Shown in pieces: positions 1 through 12,708 of a stretch of 64,000 nucleotides of DNA. Origin of the DNA: Talpa occidentalis (taxonomy: Eukaryota > Chordata > Mammalia > Eulipotyphla > Talpidae); the NCBI RefSeq assembly GCF_014898055.3, contig NW_023602073.1:88020678-88084677 (forward strand), in the 5' to 3' direction. The notes below the pieces were generated by a model that made no database searches, was not told the DNA's origin, and saw nothing but the letters and a program-made list of their open reading frames with translations. The position numbers and the translations under genes are program-made. Within the stretch, counting starts at the first letter, position 1. The number at the start of each line of letters is the position of its first letter.

Positions 1-1641
1 TGTGTTACACTGTTCTTAGTAACTTTGGGTTTTAGTTTTCAAGGAGGAGGAGACATTAAAAGGTAATGGAGTAGGACTGTTATTAATCCAGCAGCAGTGT
101 GCTGCATACAGGAAAGGAGGAGAATTAAAGGCAGGAAAGTCTGGTAAGAGAGAAGGCAGCATTCTATGAATGAAGAGAAGAGCACAGTGTAGGATACTGG
201 TAGGGGGAGTGAAATGGTTCCAAAGTGGTGCATTGTGAAACAAAAAAATAATGCAGTTGATAGAATCACTGGCTGGCTGTAGGGAGAGAAGAAAAAGAGA
301 ATGCCCACAGGGGATTCCAAGTTTTTAAAAATCGGTTGTTTGGAAAAATAACTTCTGCTTTAGCAGTAATGACAGTGATGGATCATGTGCTATTTAATCA
401 GCTAGTTGATTGAGGTAAAAAACATTTTACATTTTGAGAGGGCAAGGCAACATGTATTTAATGAGCCAAGATTTCATAATTTCTTTTTTTTTAAGTTTTG
501 TTATTTGCCCTTAGTTTACATAACTATATAATTTGGGGTCAAAGTGGAAGATCTTGAGGTTATTATAACTCCTTTTTGCTATCAGCAAGATCCATTACCA
601 GACCCCTCTTAAAGCGACATCTCGCTATGAAAGGGATCTGAGATTTGAGTGGTGGTTTCTGAGTGCTGCAGGCTCAGTGAGGGTCCTGGAGCAGAAGCCC
701 TCTTCCTGGGTCAATAGAATGTATGGGACTCAGCACCCTGAGGGACAGTTCGGTAAATCCATCAAGACTGAAAGGAACTAGTTGGATGATTTGTGTGTCT
801 TGTGACTTACATTATAAATGTTTAGCACTTGGGAGAAACATTATCTTTAATAACAAAAACTGAAAGCCAAAGGAGATTTGATGAATATTCGGTGTATACT
901 AGAGCTTCTTGTTGGAGAAGGCTAAGTAAATTAAAGATAAATGTTTAGCAGTTTCCTGAGTATAAATGGAACTGTTATTCCAAAACAATTAAGAAGGGGG
1001 TTTGGAAGGTAGTAGTGTCCACCATGGGCATAAATGAAATCATATTTTAGGTGATACTAGCAAAAACAGTTACAATAGCTAGAATGTGTGTTTTCTTTTC
1101 CTCTGTTTTGCTTAGAAAGCAATTTCCTTAGTATCTGTGACTGTCAATAAGGTTTAGGAAAGAACATGATTCTAATCTTGATTTTTTTTTTTTGATAGCT
1201 TTTTAAACAAAAGCTAGATTTCACAGTCAGGTTTTGATATATCAGATATAAAAAAACTAAAAAAACCAGCAAACTATTAAAACCATAATGCATAGCCTTT
1301 AGGCTGTCTAAGACAGGCTCTATGAAGTGTCCTACTCAGAGGGCAGCCTTATCCCTAGGGTGCAGCTCAGATTTGGGTCATCCCTGTAGCAGTTTCCTCA
1401 TTGAGATCTCGATCTGTTTGAGCTGAACAGATGTACATCAGTTAGGAAAAAAAAAATGTGCTTTTCTCAGCATCATACAAATCAATGGCCACATACAGGC
1501 AAAACCTGTAATTACTGATTTACATGTTGCATTTTAGCTAATAAGCTAAATTAGCTTAAAAAGTAGAATTGAAGGTTGAAAGAATTAGGAGGCATATTAA
1601 AGTTAGAGACCTAGTGTTGTGTTTGTTCAGATGTGATATAG
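1..1641. other. Intronic DNA, nothing recognised
   Basis: No conserved coding pattern, tRNA, or clear repeat was seen. The short open frames near 16-320 on the minus strand have no recognisable domain. They are low-complexity translations of purine-rich DNA. Confidence 0.6.
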
Positions 1642-1959
1642 TAAACATATACTTTATTTATTTTTTGGAAAGCCACTTTTTTTTTTTTAAGATTTATTTT
1701 TATACAAGAGCTGGGGTACAGGCCAGAGGTGCAGGAGGGTGAGAGGATCCACCAGAGACAGAGAGGGGAACAGTACAGGCAGACAACCAAAACACTGCTG
1801 AGGGGAGCAGCAGGCAAGTCAGGAGAGGTCTGCTGCGCCATGTGGGAATCTCCCTGGCTGGCGAGGAATTGAACCTGCACCGCAGAGGCTGTGGACAGCC
1901 TCACAGCGCTGCGCTTAACCCATTTGTGTCACCAGGGAAGCCTATAAACATATACTTTA
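1642..1959 (-). mobile_element. tRNA-derived SINE, full length, with TSDs
   Basis: The element is on the minus strand, with its oligo-T (reverse tail) at about 1677-1690 and its tRNA-like head ending near 1942. Perfect 15-bp TSDs, TAAACATATACTTTA, lie at 1642-1656 and 1945-1959. Head and body match the other SINEs of the window. It carries the older-subfamily features 'gcgcagcagacctctcct' and 'ctggcctgtaccccag' when read on its own strand, and its box B is degraded to GGTTCAATTCC. Confidence 0.9.
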
Positions 1960-2329
1960 GGCAGATGTTTATGGGCTGGAGGATTTGGGGGAACTGAAAG
2001 TTACACTTACTTTCCTTTTTAATAGAATGCTGAAGATCTTCTAAAATAGAATACAAGTATTTAAATGTATGATATTTACTCTGTACTGTGATTGATTTTC
2101 AAGGTTAGAAAGATGAAAAAGTTTATTTGCTGTCTATTATAAGCATATGGCTTATTAGAGAGGCAAGATCTCCTGAAATGGTCACATGTAAAGACACTTT
2201 CCATGGTGTATGCAGTTTTCTTTGAGGTTGTATTTATTCAAGTTTATTCATTTATTGATTAGTTGATTAATTTCTTCAACAAAAACTGAATTCTTAGGTC
2301 TAGAAAAAGAAGTAGACTATGTACTCTGT

Positions 2330-2890
2330 GTAATATATGGAGAGAAATAGAATTCATATTTCGTGAAGACAGACAATAACAAGAAACTGATAAGAAGGAT
2401 CAATTCCGGGAGTTTTAAAAACTGAAGAAATAAACTAGACTGAAGTGATAGAGTGTGCCTGGGGATGGGGAGGGCTGCTAACTTAGACTGGGTGGGCAGT
2501 GAGACCTCACTGAGGAGGTGTTTGAATTGACTCCTGAAGAAGCAGGTCCATCCAGGTGACCTTGAGGAACTAGTGAGCAGAAACAGGCCAGTGTAGCTGG
2601 AGAACAGTGAGTGAAGAATAGAGAGCAGGAGATGAGGCCAGAAAGATGGCAGGGATATAGATTATGTAGGGCTTGTTCCAGAGGATAGGGCTTTCAGAAC
2701 AATGGGAATCCTTGGGTGAGCATGAAGGAGTTTTCCATATGGTCCTCTGGTTGCTGTGTGGAGAGTGGGTTGTAGGCAGGAGGAAGAGCTGGATTGCTGG
2801 CTAGTAGTCCAAGGCTGTGGTCCACAGGGAAATGGTAATGGCTTAGGATATGATGGGACGGAGACAAACTTTTGCAAAACAGAAAATATG
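2330..2890 (-). mobile_element. L2 LINE fragment (antisense)
   Basis: The stretch is purine-rich and contains the familiar antisense L2 order: 'actgaggaggtg', 'aggagatgaggccag', 'tatgtagggcttgt', 'gctgtgtggagag', then 'tagtccaaggctg'. This corresponds to the 3' half of the L2 ORF read backwards. It is old, with many substitutions. Family assignment is from memory of the L2 consensus. Confidence 0.65.
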
Positions 2891-3094
2891 GTGATAAAGA
2901 TGGACCCTGAAAATGAAGTGTAATTCTAGCTGAACCTTGAAAGATTAAACATGAATTAAACATGAATACGTAGAGAGGAAGTAGAAATACATTTCTGGGA
3001 GGTTCAAAGATGTTAGTGGAGAGAGAAGGCGTGGGGCACAGCCCATTTTTCAACTATGCAAAGAAAGTAGAATAAACATAAATTTATATACTTA

Positions 3095-3250
3095 AGACTG
3101 GTTTTCATACCTGGGGAGCTATAAAAAATAATTGCTATCTGAGTTCCACCCGATGAGATTCTGATATCCTTGCATGGGGGACTGGTACTGGAGATTTAAA
3201 AAGTTCCCAAAGTCACTGTAACATGCACACAAGGTTGAAAACCACTGATC
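3095..3250. mobile_element. MER5-like hAT DNA transposon remnant
   Basis: The sequence has the near-palindromic layout of MER5-type non-autonomous hAT elements: 'ggttttcatacctggggagct' near the left end, a central ACCC-rich part, and 'aaggttgaaaaccactg' at the right end. It has no coding capacity. Confidence 0.6.
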
Positions 3251-4679
3251 TAAGATCTTTCAGTGTCAGTTCTTACAACAAGTAAAAGTGAAACAGGCCG
3301 AGTGAATGGGTTTGGGAGTAAACAAAGTGCTTTTGAGACTTGTTCAGTTTTGAGACTCCCCAGAGGAGGTTAATTTAAAATCTAAATTCCTGGACCTCCC
3401 CCCTTGGAAACACTGATTATCTCTGCCTAGCTAATTCTTAATTTTAATATGTTCCCCTTATGATGATGTAGGTGGGGGAGAAACTATTCTGGGTAAAAAG
3501 GCCTCAGTGTTTCTGACTTTTGATAAAGAGTGAATTAGACACCTCTGATGGAAAGGAATACCTTTGTCCAGCATGGGTGGGTTGGGGGCACAAGCTTATA
3601 GAGAACATTTCACCCCTATGGATATGAGCAATTTGGAATTCTGTGGCCAATGTGCTGACATCAAAGCAGTGGCTTCAGCAGCTTGGTGGGAAGCAGTTTC
3701 AGGCAAATTCTCTTGGCTTGATCAAGAAAAGGTAATGGAGACTAAATTGCAGAGAATTGTACGGTTTGGAATTCACCATTTTGGGAGGCTAATGGATCTG
3801 GCAAATTTCTGGCTTCAGTAATTTTGTTGGTTTTAGCAATTCCTTTGAATTTTCATAATGCCCACACACTGATGAACAGAAGTTACACAGGTGGATTCTT
3901 TGGTTCACTTGGTAGTTGGTTTGTATTTTCCGCTTTGATGTTAATTCTATAGGGTTGTGACACTGGCATCATAGTATAAGTGTACATGGTCTCTCAGTCT
4001 GCAACTTTCTGTTGGGAAAGGAAATTAGAGCAAGATTTTTACATATATTGCCTCATGATAACTCATGACTTGTGTTTGCCTCATAAATGACTGAATCCAA
4101 AGAGAGATTGCTTCTTATCAGCTTCTAATTTCATCCTAATAATTATTTTCCTTTAGAAAAATTATTTTGTTCATTTATTCAGCCCCTTTTAACTCAGGAG
4201 CTGTTAGGTGGAGACTGCAAGGAGAGATGAGATCTAAGTCCTGCCCATAGGATCACACAGCTGGCTGGGAGCAAGGTCATATCACTAATTGCACCCAATG
4301 AGACTCTATGATCCCACAAAAAATACTGACTTTTACAGGAGAGAGAGAGAGAGAGATTGTTTTGCCTTAGAGAGCAGAACTTTAAAAAGTCTTTTTGGAG
4401 GACGTTGCTGACCTTGAAGGATGGGTAGGATTTAGAAAGCTCTGGATTCTGTGGTATTTCAGCAAGAGGGAAAAATTGTAAAATATGGATACAGGAATCT
4501 ATTGAATGGATTACTCTGACTGGAATACATAGCATAAAGGGGGTATTCTGGAAAATAAGATGAAAAACTAGGACAGAGCCTATTAAGAAGATGTGTGACA
4601 GCCTGTGAAAACATGCTTCATTTTTTAGGCAGCAAGGTGCCTTTGGAGATTTTCTAGCAGGAAAATAGAAGGGAAACTA
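3251..4679. other. Intronic DNA, nothing recognised
   Basis: No exon or well-preserved repeat is visible. A (GA)n run lies at 4339-4356. An 85-codon open frame at 3564-3821 on the + strand has no family resemblance, and I regard it as chance. Confidence 0.55.
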
Positions 4680-4840
4680 ACACTTATTGGGTATGTGCTA
4701 TGCGTGTACCAAGCAGTATGCTGTCTGAAAGTGAGTCCTTTCGGTGATCTGAGGGATAAGGTTATTTAGGCAGAATAATTTGAGCTTGAGAGCTTGTTTG
4801 GAGGTTCAAGCAGGGCAGCACAGCTACTTGTATACCCCTG
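4680..4840 (-). mobile_element. MIR SINE fragment (antisense)
   Basis: The stretch starts 'cacttattgggtatgtgctatg', then 'accaagcagtatgctg', and has a diverged 'gagggataaggttatttaggcag'. This is the order of the reverse complement of MIR (STTATTGAGCACTTACTATGTG and following). It is heavily diverged. Confidence 0.45.
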
Positions 4841-5169
4841 ACTGAAGAACGGTCCATCTCTATTTTGGGAAGTTCATGCTCCTTGGCTGAGTTCGCAGCT
4901 TCGGGAGGGATGCACATGGAGCAGTGAGGGGAAAAAGTGGACACCTGCCTCACTAGCCATATCAACCCTGACGATCAATGGGGTGACAGATGTCACAGCC
5001 AGATCTTCCTCACATCTGCAGGAAGAGTGTTTGGGCAGCCCTGTTTACAGTATCATCACTGTCATAGGCTAGGTCTTACATGTAATTGATGTGGGGAAAA
5101 AAAAGGAGGTGATAGTGATAATTTTTTTAATTTTATTAAGCAAATATTGAACTCTTATTCTGTGGTCCA

Positions 5170-5900
5170 GACTCTGCTATCTGACATTAAATGAGGCAAA
5201 TCAAAACTGTCACAGAGGGCACATTCTTGTGGCTGAGACAGATATACTAGTAGGAATTGATCAGGCAGTGATAAGTGAGATTTAGAGAATTAAGACAGGA
5301 AGATGTGACAAAGACTGATCTGGTGGCTTCTTTGGATTTGGAAAGGCATCTGAAGAAGTAAGATTAACAGACAGTTGAATGATAGTTAGGAACCGCCTTG
5401 AGAAAATTGGGGTTGGGAGTGAGGAGAGTATCTGGGGCAGAGGGGATGTTTAATGCAAGGGCCCTAAAATGGAAACAAACAGTGATTGAAAAGAAAAGAA
5501 GGGTTTGTCAATCCAGTATACACTGGGAGTCAAAGAGGTCTTTAGAAGTGACTCTTAGGTTTCAAACAGTGGAGATTGTAATAGAACCGGAGTAATAGAA
5601 CCGTTATCAGGATATTGTGGTGACTGATTTTGAACATCTGTGCTTCTAAATGCTGAGGTTTTAGTTATGTTGAAATACCTAGGAACCTGAGCTTGGGAAA
5701 AGATACCTTGAAGGTTGAGCTTTGAGAATCATTTGCCTAAAGGAATTCTTTGAGTATGTAGGAAGGTGGTGGCATCCAGAAAGTTGGAACAGGGGAAGAA
5801 AGTTAAGGGCATAGCAATGGGGAACTGTAGGCTGTACTGGGGGAGAGGTAGGAAAATAACCAGGAAAGTTCAGAATTGAACTCCTGAAAGCAGGAGGAAC
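5170..5900 (-). mobile_element. L2 LINE fragment (antisense)
   Basis: The sequence matches the antisense L2 3' region in order. It starts 'tgacattaaatgaggcaaat' and runs through 'cattcttgtggctgagac', 'ggcatctgaagaagt', 'gcaagggccctaaaatgg' and 'gggagtcaaagaggtctt'. The last of these resembles the L2 'ggagtcaaggatgactcc' block. Open frames here are accidental. Confidence 0.65.
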
Positions 5901-6208
5901 TGTACTGTCAAACAGTGCAATATACTGTTTTATGAACCTCATGTAGTAAAGATAATCTTTCCATTAGCCAATAATTTCATGCCTTTGAAATACTGATGTA
6001 TTAAGAGTATTCAAAGTTAGAATTGTAATGCAGACTAATAGATTAGGATTAAACACAATTTTAGGCTTTGTTACTATTTTTCCACACACACATGTTTTAT
6101 AATCTACCAAAAGTATATTCTTTCAACAACAGAAAATAAATAACTGCTTGAAGTGCAACACTGTCCTGGCAGGTGAATCATAAAGTTAAGTGAGTATTTC
6201 CAGTTTGA

Positions 6209-6221
6209 CCACTAGGTGGCA
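6209..6221 (+). promoter_or_regulatory. Candidate CTCF-binding core
   Basis: CCACTAGGTGGCA matches the CTCF core (CCASYAGRKGGCR) at every core position. It lies in non-repetitive intron. Occupancy cannot be judged from sequence. Confidence 0.45.
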
Positions 6222-6489
6222 TAAATAATTACTTTTTAAATTCTTCAGTGCATCGAATGTGATTATTATTAATGCTAAAAAAATCATAGTAGTGACAAAT
6301 TATATATGACAGAGATGATCTTTCAGTACACTTGGAGAGAAACTCTTTGATTTTCACTTTTTTGTTCATAGGTAAATTCACACTACCAACTGTGTAAGAG
6401 GGCTGGCCTCCAGCAAAAATACCCAGATTAGTGAACTGTCTGCCCTCAAGAATCTCTCCCTTTTAATACTCAGTGGCCAACACATTCAA

Positions 6490-7015
6490 AACAAGTTGAT
6501 GAAGTCAGTAATAGAAATATGTGTAAGGTATAAGATAGCCCAGACAGAGAGCGGTTTCATCTCTTCCTGGAGAGAACAGAGGAGGATTTGAAACAGCATT
6601 TGAAGAATCAGTGTATCTTTGGGTTATAGTACAAGACATATCAGCTGGTGGGATCAATTTGTACAAATGTATAGTTGTGTGAGTCAGCATGGTGTGTTTG
6701 GTAAACAGTAAATAGTTGATAATGCTTGTACATAAAAAAGGTAAGGGTGGAAGTAAGGCTGAAAAGTGGGCAGCGACCACACAGGGAAAGGCTATGTGGG
6801 TCAAGCTGAGTAATTTGGAAAATTCTGTCCTGTAAGGTTAGTGAAGACTTTGGAAAGTCTTAAAGATGGGTGCCCTATGATCAAAATAGTTTTTTATCAG
6901 GATGAATCCCAGCTGTCTCAGAATGTGATCTTGAAGAGGACACAACTAGAGGTAAGTAGGTCAGTTAGGATGTTGTGAACTAAACTAGCGGAAGGACAAA
7001 CTCAGACATGATTTA
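6490..7015 (-). mobile_element. L2 LINE fragment (antisense)
   Basis: The end of this stretch (about 6790-7010) has 'gctatgtgggtcaagc', 'tgaagactttggaaagtctt', 'tgccctatgatcaaa' and 'tcagttaggatgttgtg'. These are the antisense L2 'gtagggccttg ... aaggactttgga ... gtgacatgatc ... cagttaggaggctattg' blocks. The left part (6490-6790) is less clear. Confidence 0.55.
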
Positions 7016-7019
7016 TTAT

Positions 7020-7488
7020 AGTTACTTTATGTGTCTGTCAACATGACTGGGCTACTGGGTGCTCAGACATTTGATCAAACATTGTGGCTAGGTCCAAAGG
7101 TCTTTTGGATGAGACTGATATTTGAATCTGCAGACTAATGGCCCTCCCTAGTGTGTGTGAGCCTCAGCTAAGTTACTGAATAGAACAAAAAGGCTGAGTA
7201 AGAAAGACTTCCTTCTTCTTGACTGCCTTTGCACTCAGGCTGACACCTTAGCTCTCCAGCCTGCCTTCTCACACATTTAACTCTCTAGCTTCTCAGGACT
7301 CCGTAGTTGGACAGTGTACTATACCATCAGCTTTCTAAGGTCTCTGTCTTGTTAAGTGCAGAGCTTGGTTCTTGTCGCCCTCACTCATTGCATGAAGCAA
7401 TTCCTTATGATAGCCATCTCTCAGATAAAGTATATTTGCACACACACTGTTGGTTCTGTTTCTGTGGAGAGTCCTGAATAATGCAATC
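7020..7488 (+). mobile_element. Ancient placental interspersed repeat, LTR-like, family not assigned
   Basis: The repeat begins 'ttactttatgtgtctgtcaac' and runs through 'gactgggctactgggtgc', 'ttggatgagactgatatttg', 'gaatagaacaaaaaggctg' and 'gaagcaattccttatgat' to 'ttggttctgtttctgtgg' and 'gtcctgaataatgca'. I recognise this as a common mammalian repeat with this exact block order but cannot name the family with certainty. It appears to split an older L2 copy, because L2-like sequence resumes at about 7490. Confidence 0.6.
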
Positions 7489-7489
7489 A

Positions 7490-7680
7490 GCATGACAGTT
7501 CACTGCATGTAGAGGACAGAAGAAGCAAGAGGCTGAGAATGTTCTGTTATCCTGAGCCTGGTGACTAGAGGGATAGTTCTGCAGTTAGCTGGGATAAGCA
7601 ATATGTCTGACAAACACAAATTATTTGTGTGTGAAGATAATTTTTTCAGTTCTATAAACAAAGTTCATGGGACTTGCAGG
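7490..7680 (-). mobile_element. Possible continuation of L2 (antisense)
   Basis: 'tgcatgtagaggacagaag', 'ggctgagaatgttctg' and 'tagagggatagttc' are compatible with more 5' parts of antisense L2, continuing the copy that stops at about 7015. The similarity is weak. Confidence 0.35.
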
Positions 7681-10399
7681 AAGCACAGAAATAGATGCCT
7701 TTTAGAAGTTGGTTCTGTAGGTCTTGCTTTATAAATGAGGTAGGTTTTGTAGAAATGGACAAGAAAAGGCATTTTTAATTGAGGTAATACTTGGATACCA
7801 CCAGCCAATCACCCACAGGCAACCACCACAATCCACTGTGCTTCCTTCCTCTTTGTTCTCAGCCCTTCTCCACCCAAGAAAAGGCATTAGGAATAGATAG
7901 GGATGGGTATTTCCAGGGCAAGATGTGTGGAAAGTGTGCATCGGCTCTATTTTGCTGAGTATAATTGATTGCTGCCCTGCTCTGAAATGGTAGGTGGGTT
8001 TAAGATGGAAATTAAAACCTGAAAGCAAATGGAAGGGCTAAGCACCCAGTAAAATGAAATAAGTCTAGGGGACCCAATGTATAAGAGGGAATACAGGGTA
8101 TTTTAGACAGAATCTGTTGTTTTAATTGATATCAAGAATCTATATTAAAGTGATGACACATAAAAGTACATGATATCTATATTAACAATAAATACCAAGC
8201 ATTTGATATGTGCTATATTGTTCTTGATTAGGGTGTGAGTATGTATTTTTTAAATCTGTTTTAAATATAATGACAAACATGTTAGTTACACCAAATCCAG
8301 TGACTTGGAGTGAAATTGCAGTCTTCAATCCCATCAGCCCAATAAGAAATTGAGAGAAGCATTATTTGACTTCTGCTTTACCTTAGGCCCTGTTGGAAAA
8401 AACAGAGATTAGAGAAAGTTTCATTAGTATGGCTTCCTTTTCACTTCTCTCCTTTAGATATGATGCTTTGTTAACCATGCTTTGAAATTTATGTTGAGAA
8501 AAGTCAGTCAAACAAATTAGTGGAATCTGGTTATAGTTATGTAAGACTCATTTAAAGAGTTTGGGGGCTATATTATTGCCTATTTCCATGTCAATATAGT
8601 TCTCAAGTATGGATATTTAAAAGTCTTATTTAGTCATAAAAACATCTTTTTGACATTATCATTGATTTTTAACCTGTTAATATTCATTATCACTGAAAAT
8701 GTTTAATCCTCTCTAGAAAACTTCCCCTTCTCTATTCCATCAAAGATATATACAGTAGTGACACTCACCCCCTATTATTTACTTTCTTCAGTAGTGAGTG
8801 GTTTCCAACATGGAAGTTTGGCATGCAATGCAAGTGCACTTTATAATCTTCAGGTTTCATCATTGAGGACAGATAGGAGAGGATTATTGGTTATGAGAGG
8901 TAGTAGATGCTACAAAAGGCATATTTGCTTTTTTTAGTAGGTATTCTGAGTAACAGCCATTCTTTAAAGGATTTTTGCCATAACCACATTCTGTCTTATC
9001 TCCCTCATCTATGTTATTGCTGTGGTGTGGCAAGTTGTCAGATTTCATCATCACTTCTTAGGAATGTTTAAGGATGAGGCTACCTGTCACCACCATCAAT
9101 AGGTTGTAGGACTAAGTGTTTCTCCTGATAAGGTGTCTTCTATAGAAGATGCTTTCATTCAGGGTGAGATCCACAAGGATGACAGGAAACAGATCTGTAC
9201 CATTCAGAGGCTTAAAAACAAGATGATAACATATAGAAACTGATAAATGCTATAATGGAAATCACAGAAGCTGGTATGGAAACCCTCAGGCCTCTGCCAT
9301 AGTTAAAAGTGATTGGACTTGGCACTGAATAATTGGTTTTCCTCCTCGTTTGCTGTATGCCTATTTATAGTCCTCTTAATCCAGTTGAGCCTGCATTTCC
9401 TTAATATCTCCAAGGTTGTTGAAAACAAAAAGTGAATTATTGGATAAAACTACATTGTGAAGTGAAATGTGATTCTTTTACTCAGTTTGACAGAGTGACT
9501 TTACCAGCATAAGCTAAATAGTGTGAAATCTCAATGTGATCTTCCCTTGTGAAGTGTGTGGGTTCCTAAAGGATCCCTAAAGGGCACTGAGAGGAGATCT
9601 CACTCTGGTTTTCCACACTGGCATCTCTAATACAGCTGTCACCATTCTTTACAGATGGTACAGAAACAAAGCAGCCAGGAGGAATGGTGACTGGTTTTGT
9701 GTATTCCTATCCCCCAGCACAATTCCTATCCCCCTCTTCAAATCTGCACCTGTCAGCACAAAGAGATTATATGGAGTGCTTATGACTGGCCAAGAGGCAC
9801 ACCAGTGAGGAGTGAAAAGCAGAAATAAGAAAGCAGCTTTTTGCTTACCAATATAATATTTCATAGAATTCATTTTGAGTTTCCCCTGAAATCATCACCA
9901 TGAAGTTCCAATTATCTTGATGGAAAATTGAGTAGGCTAATGAAAAATTGAAACATGTTAGCTTCATTAGGAGAGAACCATTTTCCATGAAAGAAAATAT
10001 CTACCTGAATATTTACCATAATGCCCCCCAATTATTTACCTTTGTGAATCTTTGAAGTCTTTCCAGATGTTTGCCCTTGCTCATAAGAAAAATGTCTGTT
10101 GACTTAAAACAATGAGGTGATATACCTGTTTTAGTATAGAAATAGCCATGTTTAAGTAAACACTGGGCTGCTAGTTTCTGTTTTAGGTAGCACCATGCTT
10201 GTGACTTAACCACTTGTGTAGTGATTATAGTGGGCATTTGTTAAATGAATGAGCTCAAAGTTAAAGCTCAATCCTCTTGATTCTATCAGCTTCTAATTAT
10301 TTCCAAGGACAAAGTGCAATAAACTAGACATATTTCAAAATATAAGATTCACATGTGAATCTTCTACTCACTCCGCTTAATCCCTTTTCCATACTATTC
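7681..10399. other. Intronic DNA, nothing recognised
   Basis: This is 2.7 kb of AT-rich DNA without recognisable exons, RNA genes or well-preserved mobile elements. Diverged repeats could be present below my detection. Confidence 0.5.
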
Positions 10400-11640
10400 C
10401 CGTTTCCAATTTTAAAACTGACTGTTAGAGGACAGGGCCTTTAGCTTCCTATATGCCATAGTCTTTTATTTTTAGCATCCCTGCACATTTCCATCCTCTT
10501 CAATATTAGAGGAAAAACATGACTTCCGTATTACTAAGCACAATTCATCCACTGGACCCCTCACCCAGTCTCTTCCCACCTTCATCAGGGCCATTTCCCG
10601 CCTGTCTTTTTAATTTTCTCTCAGATCTTTAAGTTTGACTTCTCCTATTTTTTAAAATCTTCTTTTCAGTCTATATTGTTTAGTTTCTCGCAACTTGTGA
10701 TAACACATTTGTCTGCAGTTACTACCCATTTTATAATCGCCTGATCTAAGTCTTCAGAAACACTGCCATTTTTCACTTTCTTGCTTACCCATTCACTTTG
10801 CAGCCCATTGCACTCTGGCCTCTGTTCACCCTTGATCAGAGCTGTGGATAAGACCAGATTTTGGTAATTCCAAAGTATGTTTCCAGTTCTTTATTGTACT
10901 GGAGTTCTCTATTGCATGTAATTCTCCTTGAAAGTTTCCTTCACTTTCATGCCACTATCATTTTTATTTTTCTTGTGCTTTAATCATTCTTCCTCTATTT
11001 CCTCATTTCTGTCTCTCTTCAGTTCTCAAATATTGATTCTCCAAAGGGTCCCCCTTTGCTCTTCTGTTCTAGTCACTGATTATATCTGATCATTTTCCTC
11101 ATTTGAGACTACCTACACACTGATGACTCCTAAAATGTATTTTCAGTCCAGACCTTTTCCCCACCCTTAGACTCATATAGCCAATTTCCAGGTAAATATC
11201 TTTGTCTAAATTTCCTCTGATTGCTTCAAGCTTTGTGTGACTGAACCTGAACTTCTCATTGTTTCTCCGAAGGCAGTTCTTCTGTCTGCACTGACTTCCA
11301 CACACCACCTAGGTGAGAGCCATGGTATGCATTTACTCCTATTTCATTGCTGCTTCAGGATTGTTTTTTGTTTTGTTTTGTTTTGTTTTTTACTAATTTC
11401 CAAAGTTTTTCTCTTCTTTTCTCTCTTGTGCAACTGCTTGTTCATTTCTCTCATTATCTTATATAGGTAGCTTTATAAACTGACCTTTTAATGCCTCATT
11501 GTTTCTTCCTGAAATCTGTCCTTCATTTAGCCAATAGAGTGATCTGTGAAATGAAAATAAGACCATTTCACTTTATTGTATCACATCATTTAGTGCCTCA
11601 TTCTTGCTTCCATTGCTTACAGCGATATTTCTCAAATTTG
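10400..11640 (+). mobile_element. L2 LINE fragment (sense)
   Basis: Pyrimidine-rich blocks occur in the sense L2 order. The clearest are 'ctacctacacactgatgactcc' at 11109-11129, followed by a degenerate 'cagtccagaccttttcccc', 'agactcatatagccaatttcc' and 'actgaacctgaacttctcat'. These correspond to the part of the L2 ORF with 'gatgactcccaaa ... ccagacctctcc ... aaaactgaactcctgatc'. A (TTTTG)n run is embedded near 11363-11388. Confidence 0.65.
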
Positions 11641-12708
11641 GTTTTATATAGATGCATGTTTTAGAATATTCAGTGAAAATTTTTCAATTTTATGTGTAAA
11701 TTATACTGATAGTCATTTTACAAACAACAGCATCCTTATTTGTGTTTATGATGACACCTCTATCAAAGGATGACCTAAAGTTACTAGGTTAACCCTTCAC
11801 TGCAATATTTCTCAGCCATGTCAGAATTTTCTAGAGGTTATAAGAAATAGTTCAAAGATGTATATCTTAGATACGCACATATATAGGTATACTTACGTAA
11901 TTATAAATTATATGCAAATTGTTATACTTGATACATAAGCACAAATATATAAGTGGGTGAATATATAATTTTTCTAAAGGATTTGTTACATTATTCAAAT
12001 TTAAATTACACTCACTCTACACCCTACTTGTAAATTCTAAGGTCCTTAATGTATGTGTCTTTAAATCTTTTAGTTCCTGATCTCTATACTCATTTCTCCA
12101 TCTTAATCTCTTGCCTTATGTTTTTTACAAGAGGAATATCAAACTACTTTGGGTCCTTGCATATACAGACTTAACCTTTTCTTTCTTAAGTCTGCTTTTA
12201 TGTTTACCCCTTTGGTGTATGAATTTCCCTTTTTTTCCTTGATTCCTTTCACTTTGAACCCCTACTTACGTTTTATAAACTAGTTCCATGGTGGTCACCT
12301 CCAGGATGCATTAATCTAAGTGGGGTGTGCTGCCTAGTGGTTCTCCTGTTCTCATAGTGGCCCGAAAATAGATCTCTAGGTACATCTTATTGCTTTGGTT
12401 CCAACATTACCTGTTGGAAACTGGACTAGATGGTGACCTCTGTCAGGTCTTGTAGTTTCACCTCTGTGTCTTTCAAACATGGCATGTAGTTGAACAAGAG
12501 TAATCTAAGTACCCGTCAATCACCTTTACTTTCTTATTGTCGGCCTAAACAATTGCTTTCACAGTTTTTCATCTATATAGTTTTCACATTACTGTTTTTA
12601 AAAATGTTTAATATGCATTTGCATGCTTCACTTGGTATCTTAAATTAGAAAATCAATGTCTAGTTGTAGAAATGTTAGCTATAGAAAGATAACATTTTTC
12701 TATTTCAG
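11641..12708. other. MEI4: Intronic DNA before the exon
   Basis: No named repeat was recognised. The last 20 bases hold the pyrimidine tract and the AG acceptor of the MEI4 exon at 12709. Confidence 0.55.

Larger units (their letters stand above)
1..12708 (+). other. MEI4: MEI4 upstream intron (3' part)
   Basis: This is the distal part of the intron before the first MEI4 exon in the window. It ends in a pyrimidine-rich tract and the acceptor TTTCTATTTCAG at 12697-12708. It holds one SINE, several L2 and MIR fragments, a MER5-like element and otherwise unremarkable AT-rich DNA. That it is intronic is inferred from the phase of the exon at 12709, whose first codon is completed by two bases here and so needs one base from an exon off the left edge. 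Confidence 0.8.

Noticed and set aside
3564..3821. 85-codon + strand open frame
   Set aside because: No family resemblance, no splice signals in phase with MEI4 and no conserved motif; consistent with chance.
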